A stretch of 64,000 bases of DNA. Source: Acanthaster planci (Eukaryota; Echinodermata; Asteroidea; Valvatida; Acanthasteridae). The DNA is taken from NCBI RefSeq assembly GCF_001949145.1, contig NW_019091421.1, positions 193,132 through 257,131 on the forward strand. Direction: 5' to 3'. How positions within the stretch are numbered: the first letter of the stretch is position 1; the number at the start of each line of letters is the position of its first letter. Below are positions 48,346 through 60,100 of the stretch, one piece after another. Made by a program: the position numbers and the translations under genes. The notes under the pieces are model-generated. The model was given only the letters and a program-made list of their open reading frames with translations, did not search any database and was not told where the DNA came from.

Positions 48346-50705
48346 CAACGTCGTTCTTCACTTCTTCATACTGTTTTCAAGCAATCGCTTGACCCCTTCA
48401 GCTGTTCCCACTGTTTTGATCGGTTACGCCCACTGCTGGGCGTGTATGACATCACGCACATTACGTCACGAACAAATTAGATATTCATATTTTTAAACAC
48501 GCTAATAGGCACAGATACTTGAGAAATACACCACTATCATTTGAGTAATATATCAGATAAATGTGCAATTATATAAAAAACCACGAAATTACATGTATAT
48601 CAGAAAATCATGAAGCTTTGACTACTTACAACATCATTAAGTCCGGTTGCATAGAGGCTGCATTTGAACAGCGTACATCTTCAACGGGTAAACCGGCAAA
48701 AATGCGAAAGGAGAAATTCAGCGTAAAGAAAAGGAAAAATAAAAGGTTCGATTCGATATATAAAATATAATATATAATGGGGAGATATGCTCCAGGTTTG
48801 CATATAGTTTTTGAAAAAAACAAAAAAAAAAGACATAAAGTTCAGCAAAATTCAAATCTATTTACCCAGTCTATCAGAGTTTTATGAACAAGTTTAGTTG
48901 TTCAAGAACGACAACGTGTACATCGCTTTCCAGACGTTTTCTTCAAAATATTTTGGACACAGGTTTTCCTCACATTTGGTATTTTAGATATTTTTTTGTA
49001 TGTTTTCATATATGGTACCCAGTATCAGTCGAAAAGTTAAAATTTCGATTTGGTATTAACAAATGAACTATTTAATTTCAAAATGAGTTTTATTTCTACA
49101 GAAAAACAGTTACATACAGACCTTTTACTAGGGGGTTCAACGAAGTCTAAACCCCGCCACTTGCAGTATCATCGCGTGCCAAATAACGTGTCTACCACTT
49201 ACTGGGAATTTATTGGTTTAATCAGCAGCTTTGCCGATGTTTGAATATTGTGTGATTGATTCGTGATTGTCATTGAGAGTGGTTAAGCATACACCATGCC
49301 AGTTTTCCATTTATTTTGAACACGTTTCAGAACTACTTCCATTATATATATAGGCCCGTGTATTCAGCTATTGTTATTGTTTACACCGATTTTCCCAAAC
49401 ATTCACTGCGGTATTTGTAAATGCATTTATATTTTTATGTTTTACATATATTGTACACAGAATCATCCCTAAATCGTTGGTTTTGATCTAATGGTTTGAA
49501 AAATGAATTTCGTGGTATTTTCAAGCAGTTTCATTTAGAAATCCATGTTTTGATTATTATTAATTTTTTGTTTTGTTTTTCATTATGTAGCTTTAAATTC
49601 TGAATAGAATTTATTAACAAAAGTCTGCAAAAATGTCTGACTTTCGCAGTGTTTTCGATTATACGCATTAATAGACAAACCTTTTATTCATTTTTGGCAC
49701 TTCAGAGTTCTAACTTTCACAGGCGTTGGAGCAATTAAAATTTGCGTTCAAACAATTTTTGTGTTTACCATTTCTAGCAAATAAAGTCAGCATACGTGAG
49801 TTCAAGTCTGTAGTTCGATTCGGCGATTTAGTATGGTCTATTCCTGGCTGTATGTGGCACTAATTATCGATCTTGAGATCTGGTTTTCATAGAAGACTTT
49901 GAACCGGGTGGCTTTTTGCCTTTGTACCGGATCCACCACGGGGGAGAACTCGTAAATCCCTTAAATCGATTTGGCTTTATAGTTGTTCAAGCCGGCTTGC
50001 GTTACTGGGTTGTTCAACATATATACCACATACATGTAGTACGTACGGGCCTTGCCAACGCACAAACACGAGCACTTTAGGATTGATCTTTCACTCAGCC
50101 ATATCAGTGAGCAATGAGTGCCGGTGGCAGTGAGTTCAGAACTTTGTGGAGAGGGGAAAAACTTTCATACCGGCAATTGTATCAGCAACAATTTGAAAGG
50201 ACAACTTTTGGAGGTAGGGATTGCTTTTAGTCTCGGGGAGACGTCCCTTGCGTTGAGATCATGATGAAATAAGTTATGCTTTGATACAGGCTAATACTTA
50301 ACCAGTGCAACTCCTAGCGTGCCGCCCGCCGTACTAGATTTTCCAGCATGACGACAATAGTTTCACGAGAATAACTCAAGACTACGTCGCCTCTACATTA
50401 CTGTATTTGAAAAATGACTCTCGTATGGCCAAGGTTATCAGAGCATGAATCTCCTTTTACAGCAAAGCAACTTTGCAAAAGTTTCAGAGTATCAATTAAA
50501 ACTGAGCAGTGAAGCCTGCAGGCATATAGGACAGTCAATCACGAAGCTTTGAGCTGAAGCATGTTACAATACTAGCAGATAAAGGAATTATACATCTAGG
50601 TTGCTTCTCACAAAAATGCTTATGCACTTCTCAGTGCACGAGATCAGAAGACGGAAGATTGTTCGCGTTCAGAGTGTTAATGCGGTTTTTTAGTCTAGAG
50701 ATGAG
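48346..50705. other. gene-free stretch upstream of the novel plus-strand gene
   Basis: AT-rich, no exon supported. TATA-like ATTATATATATAGG near 49340. May hold the promoter and upstream untranslated exons of the gene at 50877; a plausible acceptor (TTTCCACACAG) ends at 50752. Confidence 0.4.
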
Positions 50706-50876
50706 TTGTTCTGGGTAGATTTTCATTTCGTGATTATTGTCTTTCCACACAGATGCGCAAATAAGATAACTTTTACAAGTCAACCTAAAATTCAGGAGCA
50801 AAGAGTAACTGCAGGTGGCTCACAGAATGTGACAGCTTCATGCAGATTCGCACTGCTTTTCATTTGTATAGTAGCC

Positions 50877-52364
50877 ATGGCGAACGGTTCTTACCGGTTG
50901 GACCTAAAGCGAGACGATGCACGGACGCTGATGCTGAAAATGGACGCTCGCTTGACGTACGCCGGCCGGGAGCGCAACGCGGCCTACCAACTAGAAGGCG
51001 AGCGAGAGTTGAGACACATCGACTATGCTCGCCAGCTGATCAACGCCGACTTCAACCGGGCGAAAAGGGATATTGAGAGGCGTCTCGAGTACTTCCAAAC
51101 ACTCCAGGAGCACAACAGGGAGAGACGAAAGAAGAGGGAGATTGCCTGGTGCGAGGAAGAGGAGAAGGACTGGGAGAGGCAAGCCAGGGCCGCCAGGAGG
51201 CGCAGAACACTCCCGAAGATTAAGATTCATAAGAACCACAAAGCTGAGGTTGTGGGATCCATCCGACGAGATCAAAAGAGGGAGTTCGCCAATAAAATCT
51301 CGCACGAGATGCATCTGAACAGGTCTCTGAATGCGCTGAGTGATTCCTATGCCAAACACAAGGCTCTATCAGAACAAAATGTAGCAATTCTGGAAAAAGT
51401 TGGAGAAGCATATTCACCTGCTGGGCAAAAAAGCGAGAGTGGACAGCATTTGCCGTCCATTAAACCCATGGAGAGCCAAGGGGAGCCTAAGTTGTCCAAA
51501 ACAAAGTATGGGATGCCCACGCAAACTATCAATCTGCCAGAGGTGCCGGTAAGCAAAGCTGGACCTCAGAAGAGTTCTCTGAGTCAAATGATATCTTCAG
51601 GGGAGGTTTGTAAATTACCGGGTATCGTTCTGAACGAAAACCAACCCATAGGTACAAGCGGTGCTCCCCAGAAGTTGAGCCTTGCACGGACTTTCTACAT
51701 GAACACAAGTTCCAACTTACGAGGGGCTAGTACAAACCAAGATTTACCCGCTGCGTTCACCCGCAGCAGACGTCGGGTGTCTATAGTGGACCCTTCAGCC
51801 GATGCGTCGAACGGACCCGCCGGTGCCCGCTCTCGCCGCAGGTTTTCACTCGTTGATCCTTCAATTCAATCTAAGAAACGCCTGGCTCCCAAACTGACCC
51901 TCGGACCTCACCAACAGGTTCCGCTAAGATTTTATGAGATAGAAGACAACCCGTTCTTGAAAGAGGGCGACAATCCCGAGATCACTCGTTCGAATGACCT
52001 AATTCGCTCGGATAAAGCCGACGAAATGTACGTGTGGCTTGGGTTCGATTCTGAAGAGGAATATGAGAAGTTGAAACGAGGTGAACTGGTGTTGGAGTTT
52101 GACGACGACGGATCTGATACCAGCAGTAACGCAGACCATCATCTGACCAGCGAACGTCTCCGAGAACTGCAGGAGATGGCTGAAGTGAGACCGACCGGCA
52201 CCCCAGAGGATTTGCCCAAACGGACCGAGTCAAAACTCAGTGCTCCTAGAATACTGATTGCTTCGGCTGGAGGCATGGATGGCATGAAACCACTTGAGAA
52301 ATTCGCATCGGCAGCTAAAATGGTGATGGTAGTCCGCCAGTTCCAGACCAGTGCTATTAAGTGA
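50877..52364 (+). CDS. novel intronless gene, 495-residue basic coiled-coil-rich protein
   Basis: I do not recognise this protein. The frame is open from 50706, but I chose the start at 50877 because GCCATGG is a strong Kozak context and the upstream part looks like 5' UTR after an acceptor-like site. Residues 1-170 are highly charged and helical (RRLEYFQTLQEHNRERRKK, EEEEKDWERQARAARRRR), with likely coiled coil around 30-110 and 135-175. Residues 180-350 are Ser/Pro-rich and probably disordered. They contain two matched motifs, SRRRVSIVDPS (297-307) and SRRRFSLVDPS (319-329), each fitting RRxS basophilic kinase sites. The C-terminal 150 residues are acidic (LVLEFDDDGSDTSS near 404) and end in a hydrophobic-basic tail. 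No signal peptide or membrane helix. Reading frame, codon periodicity and composition make it very likely coding. Confidence 0.8.
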   Translation: MANGSYRLDLKRDDARTLMLKMDARLTYAGRERNAAYQLEGERELRHIDYARQLINADFNRAKRDIERRLEYFQTLQEHNRERRKKREIAWCEEEEKDWERQARAARRRRTLPKIKIHKNHKAEVVGSIRRDQKREFANKISHEMHLNRSLNALSDSYAKHKALSEQNVAILEKVGEAYSPAGQKSESGQHLPSIKPMESQGEPKLSKTKYGMPTQTINLPEVPVSKAGPQKSSLSQMISSGEVCKLPGIVLNENQPIGTSGAPQKLSLARTFYMNTSSNLRGASTNQDLPAAFTRSRRRVSIVDPSADASNGPAGARSRRRFSLVDPSIQSKKRLAPKLTLGPHQQVPLRFYEIEDNPFLKEGDNPEITRSNDLIRSDKADEMYVWLGFDSEEEYEKLKRGELVLEFDDDGSDTSSNADHHLTSERLRELQEMAEVRPTGTPEDLPKRTESKLSAPRILIASAGGMDGMKPLEKFASAAKMVMVVRQFQTSAIK

Positions 52365-52506
52365 TTTTCAGACGATGTCGATTTGCTACTTCTGTGTGTG
52401 TTACTTTTTAAGAAACCGCCGTCGAATAATTCTCTGAATTCGTTTCTTTTAAAACTGCTACCATTTTAATGAAACAGTTCAATTTGACAGTTGTATTTGT
52501 TGATAT

Positions 52507-52788
52507 GCCACCCACTCTGCAAAAAGGAGTCTTAAGTCGCCAGAGCCACTTTGGAGTAAAAAGTCCTTTAGACTAATTTTGCACAATGTAAATCAATGGG
52601 AACCCACAGCATTTTCACCATGGAGTAACCACTTCCATAATCACTTTTACACATGAAAAGTAACCACTTTCCACAGTAACCACTTTCCACATGAAAACAA
52701 AAAGCCCCATTTGCTCTTTCGAATACAAATGAAAACTCAAAATGTGCCTCTGGCAACTCAAGAAGACTATTTTCACAGAGTGGGTCAC
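52507..52788. repeat. foldback element just after the novel gene
   Basis: Left arm begins CACCCACTCTG and includes GCCAGAGCCA. The right arm ends CAGAGTGGGTCAC and includes TGCCTCTGGC. Arms of about 45 bp match imperfectly, flanked by ATAT on both sides. It starts 143 bp after the stop codon and may lie in the 3' UTR. Confidence 0.6.
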
Positions 52789-55700
52789 ATATGAGCATTA
52801 TAAGGGGAATCAAATGATGTATAGTTACCCAAACCAATCATAGAAAATGTCTTTAAGATATGGGCTTTACACTGGTCAGCATGAAACAAGGAGAGAAACA
52901 GGGAGGGGGGTCGGTTGGTTTGCGACGGGCTGACGTAATCGTAAAAGAAGAGGTCAAAACGGTTTGCCAACAAAGTAATTGTTAATTTTTATAATGAATT
53001 TTCTGAATCAATATTTATAGGAAGAGGTTAGCTAGTGTTTTTTTGCTCGTAGCACTTGACGCTTTGTGTCAACAGAGGATAAAGAAACTAATTGAAAAAA
53101 TTATCAGAAACCGTGAGATTTTTCGGCTTCTTTGCGTCCCCAGTAGAGGCGAATCTGGGTTTAAGTTTGTGGGACAGCACAATGAGGGAGTTCATTTCCG
53201 GGGGGGGGAGACAATTTATGAGTTTCGACAACATGCATAATAGTGTCATGAATGGTACGTAGAAGGCAGGCAGTTCAGATTTGTTCCTTCTAACTTGGAA
53301 AAAGTACTCAGGATGACATTTGATGCAAACTATGGGACAGAGAGAACCCCCGCCTTTGTGTTGGTCATTGTTATTCTGGTATCTCAGGAATTCTTTTCAG
53401 ATACCTAGGGGGATGTGTTAAGTGACAAGGTTGGAGTGTGTATATGTATTGGACTTGCATGGGGGGTACCCCTCTGTCCTATTTTGTGCCTGGTATAGGC
53501 CTACCAGATGGGGAACACCGGGCTCTTCAACTTTTGATGCCGGGATCAAAACCTAGTACATTCACTCTCACATTCTTGGGGTTTGCTTGTCATTTTCTGT
53601 TGCTGACATTTGGTGAATATAAGCACTGACAATTGGTTTTGTTTTAGTTCCTGCGTGTTTGAGCGCAGACCTCTCAGTAAATAGAAACATTTACTTGGGA
53701 AAAAATGGCCACGAAGATATGTTTGTCCCATCCTAAGCACACAATTTTGACGTTTTGCCAACTTCTTCCGTTTTCCTTACTTTGAGTATGATATCTTGCA
53801 GTTGCCAAATGTTACCAAACTTTTCTCTGATATTCGGAAACTGTTGAGTCCCACTAAAATATTCGGTTAGTGCGGTTAGTGACGGAAGACGTAATTACAT
53901 GTAGTTAAAACGGAATAATTCCACTGAAAGTCATGTATTTGTAACTTCGGTTGAATCTTTACAGCTAAACTAGGTCGTTGCATTAATAAACTAATTTCGA
54001 GTACCATGCTGTAACTTTCAAACTGAACCTTCAAATGATAGTTTCTTAGTTGGACGCAACTTTAATTTCCCTCTGCATTGGTCGGGACTAATCGATGCCG
54101 ATTTTGCATATTATTCTAAGCCAACACAGCGGCAACTGATTGGATCCGCGCAACTACGTAGTTACTTCAACGTCATCAATAATGCAGTGGAGCTCGTCAA
54201 TAATTGCTTTAAACGGTTAAAAGATCTGCCAAAACAAGCCGCCTCGTGCAATACGGTTTGCTTGTTCCGCAGATCTAGTTGCCTTAGGGGTACAATGTTG
54301 TGACGTGCGTCTTTTTTTCGATCTCAAAGACAGATAATCCTCTTTTGATTATGATTGTGTAGGACTGGGACTGCGTTTTGTGTTAGCTCCTTATAGTCAT
54401 TGGTCGAAATCTATGAGGTCATTCCCGCACGGTTGGGGTGCAGTGTAAGCTCTAACTGGTGCTATGAGGAGTGGACACCAATTTCAATGAATGATGATTT
54501 CAATGAATTCAATGAATAATCTTTTGTCCCCTTTTCGTATAAAATTGAGGTGCTTTAGACTACTTTCCGTTGTACGATTCCTTTAAGATTCCGAAAGTTG
54601 TGAAATTACACTCCTGAAAGTGGCAAAAACTCACACCAGTCACGTTGTAGCCCCGTTTCATCGGTTAAGCAAAGCCTAATAGGTCTATCGTCTGCTAAAT
54701 TGAACAGATGCAAAGTTTAAAGCGTCAAACCTATTAAAATGGTCGTGAAAACCTATACAGTGACACTTCATCCGTCGAAGAACACACAAACAGATAGGCC
54801 TATGCATTGTACGGAGACTTACTGCATCCTAGTACTAGGCCGTTTTCAAATACCCGATTAGCATTGGCTTCGTCTCAGGCTTCAACTGTTTTTTACTTCC
54901 TGACTTTAAGGCTGTAGGCGCAATAGCAAGTTTGATAGTGCCACAAAACATCAAGTAAGGTGCAAAAAGCCCCCCAAACATTGCAGTAGGCCTACTTCAA
55001 TTTAAGTTAAACACTTCAGGCCCACAATCGGGGATTGGTTTCCTACACGAAGTCTGAGACGGAGACGAAGTTGAGTATTGGAAAACGGCCTAGCCTCTGA
55101 AAACTTTGCTATTTTCACCGATGCTTTTTCTCTTTTCAGGACTTGGAAAAAAAACAAAAACAAAAACAAAACACACATACAGAATGAATAAAATCTGCAT
55201 CATTTTCAAAACTCTTGCCCCAGTTGTGAAACGCGACAAATATTTAAACACTTCAGTTTATCATCCACATCAAAAATTCCTGCAATTAATTTCTTTTGAA
55301 AATTCCGCATGTTTCCAACAACATGACTGTAACATGGATACAACTTTGATAAATGTATAGCAGACAACTCCCGGTCACGATTCGCGACCCCTCTCCATTC
55401 AAATCTGAAAGCTTTTTACGGCTACTGTACAAGGTTCAAACACAATCCAACAATAGGAAACCACTTCAAACAACCTCCAGCAAAGCTGCTCCTATACATA
55501 GTTTAATGTTCACTCTGAACCAGGAGATTCAGTAACTCCTCTTTAAAAGAGTCTACACGGGACGAGACCTGACGCTCATGGCTGACGCGTAATAATTTTC
55601 CAGACAGAGTGAAATAACGGATTTGAAGTCGAGTGAGGAAAAAGACAGCACTGCGGATTTGTCGGCCTTGAAAACTTCAGAAAAACACGAACAGGCCCAA

Positions 55701-57115
55701 AACAATATGATTCCGCAGCAAATAGGCGACAAATTTTTCACAAAACTCATGCTCAGAACCCTACAAAAGCTGTATTATTGCAGCTTCACAATTAGGTGAA
55801 CTGTGACTTTTGCTGACTTCCTAATAAAATCCTTTGATCTTGGAGGCTGATTATCTTTCCTTTCAATTATGTCTAACTGGGGGATCACGTCATTGACGTC
55901 ACCATAAGTCGCATTTAATCTGTGGCATGGGCACTAAACGTAGTTCATTGAGAAATTCCAGGAAGAATAAATGAAACCCGCAAATTCCACACACCAGTGG
56001 TCAATTACCACAAATGAATCGTGTTGGTATACATTGTATTTCTGGAAACATGAAGATTTTTTGGTCTAGTAAGCATTGCCAACAAACTGCAAGACTTGGA
56101 AGAATAGAAGTAACCCTTCAACGCAGGCACACTGCTTTAATACGGCCGTCCTTGAAAATCTGCACGTAGCACACACTACAGACTGAACTAAAGGAACGAT
56201 CGCTGTTGATGTCCAAACCCCAGGAGATTTGACCTTCAATTGTGGGGTTCTATTTTGTTCATTTTACGGACTACTGAACAATTCTTCAATGCCTAGTTTC
56301 AGGAAAGACTTTGATAGATTCTCTATATAATAAAACACTTTCCCTGTGAAAAAGGCTAACACCTTGCACAATATGATTAACCTTTTGCCTTTCGTCAGAT
56401 GGAAGATTGACCACAAAAGAGAAAACACACTGTCCATCACACTTCAATTCATAATTTATTGAATCTTGTACCATTACCAAATATTTAGGGTTAAATAGAT
56501 CATATTTTTTCACTACTGACATGGAAAAAAGTCGTAATAGCTATCCCTAACAGTCCCAAATCCTCTGATTTCAATATGGTTTTACATACATCCCAGGTGG
56601 GGTTAACTATGTGTAAATTCCCATTTTGTTACTTGCTGCATTTGAAGCCTTGAGGCTTATAAATCCCCAAAGAGAGGTGTCTCCAGTCACACAACTGTGG
56701 CGCAATCCAACGAAAGTTTAAAAATTAATGCTCTAGTTTAACATACTAATTTATAACCCAGTCATTTGGTCAAATTAGATAGAATCTAACCATGATCTAC
56801 CATTATCTTGAGACAAGAGAACTGCCCCAACCACCCTGGCTAGGATGGAGAAAATGTGATAACATACCCTGTAAGACACATAGTCCTGATGGGATTCAAC
56901 ATTTTTCATAAGTTACACCTCCGTAACAAATCTGGCCCATGACCTTAGAAGGCATCACTCAAATACCTTCCGCACATCATTACTGTTGGAAGGCACTCCA
57001 CGATTTCAGGCTTAAATTCCCACAGGAGTCGTCTTAGGGAGTAAAACTCCCATCAAAAGCATCTAAGCGTGTTTACACTTTCTGTAATTAATTCAAGATT
57101 GGTCCCCAGGGATGG
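52789..57115. other. gene-free stretch, including the CAMKMT 3' flank
   Basis: No exon supported. It contains a foldback element at 54835-55093 and a CRE-like TGACGTCA near 55894. Next to CAMKMT it holds its likely 3' UTR, with a candidate polyadenylation signal (TTTATT on plus) at 56455-56460, about 650 nt past the stop. Confidence 0.45.
54835..55093. repeat. foldback element with CTAGGCCGTTTTC ends
   Basis: Left CTAGGCCGTTTTCAAATACC plus a TTCGTCTCAGGCTTCAAC part. Right GGAAAACGGCCTAG, preceded by GTCTGAGACGGAGACGAAG. Arms pair over about 45 bp with several gaps. Confidence 0.65.
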
Positions 57116-60100
57116 TCACCTTGTGAGAGTGATCATGACAGGGTAGTGGATGTCCTCATCATATACCTCCTTCCCCTGAGTAAGCATCTAAGAGAGAGAG
57201 GGGGGGGGGAGTGCAAGATTTCTTACAAATTCATAAGCAGGCTTTCAAGTTCAAATCTGCTTAAGGTTGAAAAACAAAGATCAAAGGAATGTATACATTC
57301 TCGGTGTCAGCTATAGAAGTACTAGTGTCATATCCTGAACAAACTACTGTGGCAGGATAAAAATGTTTTTAACAACGATTGTGATCGATGAAGGGTTTTG
57401 TAAAAACACCACTTAACTGCCACACATACTTGTGTCTTGAATAGCAGATAGCTTGTTTTGACCTCTCTGAAGTCAACAAAGCCATCAAAGTTTACACGGA
57501 TGAATTCACTTGATCCACAGACACCACACAATGTGTTCGTCCAAGGAGCAAGAGGTAGATAAGTTGTGTTCTAGTGTTCATCCATGGGCCATCACAGTGG
57601 GTTACAGATTGTTACTTTGACAACGGACACTGATCCCCAACAAGAGTTTATTTTTAGACCAACGTAATCTTCTTTAAAGGCTCACAGTATTGAATTGCTA
57701 CTTTAGATTAAAGCCCTAATCTTTGAGGATTAAGACTTAATTTAGGCCTCATCTCAACACACACCTCTTGATGTTTTTGCCACACAAGCTGATCGTACTT
57801 GCAGTCAACTTCCACGGTAAATCTTGGCCTAGCTAACTGACAGAAGTCTTCCAGTGTCTTGCCTCTGTGTGGTGCAAAGATGGTGGCTACTCCCTAGAGA
57901 AGAGAAAATTATTCAAAAATTACAATGTTTTAGCAGAAGAAACAAATTCTCATGTTAGAAGAATCCAGAAAAAAAGCATTAAGCGTGACATCCAAATACA
58001 CAGGAATCAAATTTCAAACATGTGCTTCAAAACATCTGAAAACCTAACACAGGGAACACTGAAAATTTCACAGAATTCTCTCATTTATAATTGCTGCCCT
58101 CCCTAATACATTCTCCTAGCACAACAAAGTACTCTAACAGTTCAAGACCAGAGAGACGAGGAACAACACTCAAAAAAGAAGGGACTGCTAACTCCAAATA
58201 CACGTCATAGTTTCTCATGACAATTTTGAATCACAACATACATGTAAATGTTCAGGACTACTGGAGAGGTAATTACCTTTGGTTTCAGAAGAACATCGAT
58301 AGTATCCACTAAGTCTTGTCTAAACCGGTCAAAGAACAGACTGGAAATAAAATAAGACTACAAACTCAACAATTGAAAGTTCTAGAGTAGGAATAACTTA
58401 AATTCAGTAAAACATATTCATAAATCAAATCTAGTATTTGTCAGGCGCAGGGAAATCTGCCATGCAGGACCAGCTGAAGTCAGTGTGAGAATTCTCCTAG
58501 AAACAAAATATTGGATGTTATGGAAAACATTGAGCACAGTGACATCCCAGTGTTGACCCACTTCACACTTTGCTGAGGATGCATGGAGTGAACTGTTAAA
58601 GGGAAAATTAATTTTTAATCCAGGAAGTATACTGGGTGATTAACAGGTTTAATTTAAAAAATTTTGTACGGAAGAAGAATCCCTTGGCTATGAAGAGGGA
58701 TGAAGCCTATCTACTACAAGTTCCCTCCATACAAAACTACTTGAATGTAGTTCTTTCATCTACCAACAGAATGGCCCACAAAGACATCCAACAATGGGAT
58801 ATTACATTGGGCTAGGTTGAAACAATTATTTTTCGCCCAGGATTTTATGAGGAAAAACGGGATGCTGCCCTCCCCCATTTTAAGACAGAGTTTACTGAAG
58901 ATTGTAAATGGATATTACTGACTCCTCTGCTGACATTTTGGTGTCTAAACCATTCTCATCATAACCGGTTTTAAACTGGCATCTATGACTAGAGTCAAAC
59001 TGCCCTGCAAAGTTGCCAACCTCCCCTTCCTCCCTGAAAAAATGGGCAGGGAAAAACGAAAGCAGAAAAAGACAAGAAATTATTTTTATTTTCTTTTTCT
59101 CTTGTTGTTATCCCCTTTGATGACAAAATAATGGGTGTGCATGTTTCCCTCTCTGATGACAAAATAATGGGTGTGCTAACATAAAGATGACATCCTACTG
59201 TCAATCATACCAGTCTGCAGATATCACATGATCAAAGTGTCCATTCAAATCCTCAAATGTCTGTCTCTTATTCCACTTCAATTCCCTGGATGCAAGAAAG
59301 CAAATCATACAATGACCAGAATAAATAGCAATCTCATGTAAAAGATTTCACAAAGTGGGTCTTGATTTTGAAGTGCACTTCCACATAATAACATGTAGTA
59401 TTAAATATGCCGCATGCTATTCATAATAAAAGATATTTTACATTAAAAAATCAGAATTGTCCAAAAATTGAACTTTGATACTAAAGTCCTATCACAAAGT
59501 AACAAGACAAGCTCCTTCATATTCAGATCTATAGGATAATCCAACAGCAATATTTTGTAATCAACAAATCATAAAATTAGACCATTCTACAGCCAGAGAA
59601 TATTGTAGGTACAGCAAATTTCTGTGTACAGGATTAGACACGGCACGCTATGATCAGAATATTTCAAATGATTACCTTTTGTCGAGACATTTACTAAATC
59701 ACCATTACCTTACAGCAATGCTTGTTTGACAAATCTTGGACCTATTTTCAGCAAGAATTTCTTGCACATCTGGTTTTTTTTCACTGGTTAATGAAAACAA
59801 ACAGGCTGTGAATAACATATTTCAAACAGAAATATGACGGGGTGCGCCGGCCACTACTAAAGAAAAACAATTTGACTTTAAATTTGTTTGATCCCCGACA
59901 ACAAAACTGTCAACTGAAAGGTACACATTTCTAAAATGGGATGTTACTTGGACATTCAACCTATTAGTTCCTTTACCTTCCCAAATCACCAAGCACTGTA
60001 TCATTTGATGGGATTAATCTGGGGGTAAAAGTACAATATAATCCTGTATAATATAACAGGTTGTGGGATGATTAATGATGCTGGAGTACAAAAGATAATC

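Noticed and set aside
50706-50876. 57-codon N-terminal extension of the novel gene
   Set aside because: An acceptor-like site at 50752, the poor context of the first ATG and the strong GCCATGG at 50877 favour the shorter protein. Without cDNA the longer form cannot be excluded.
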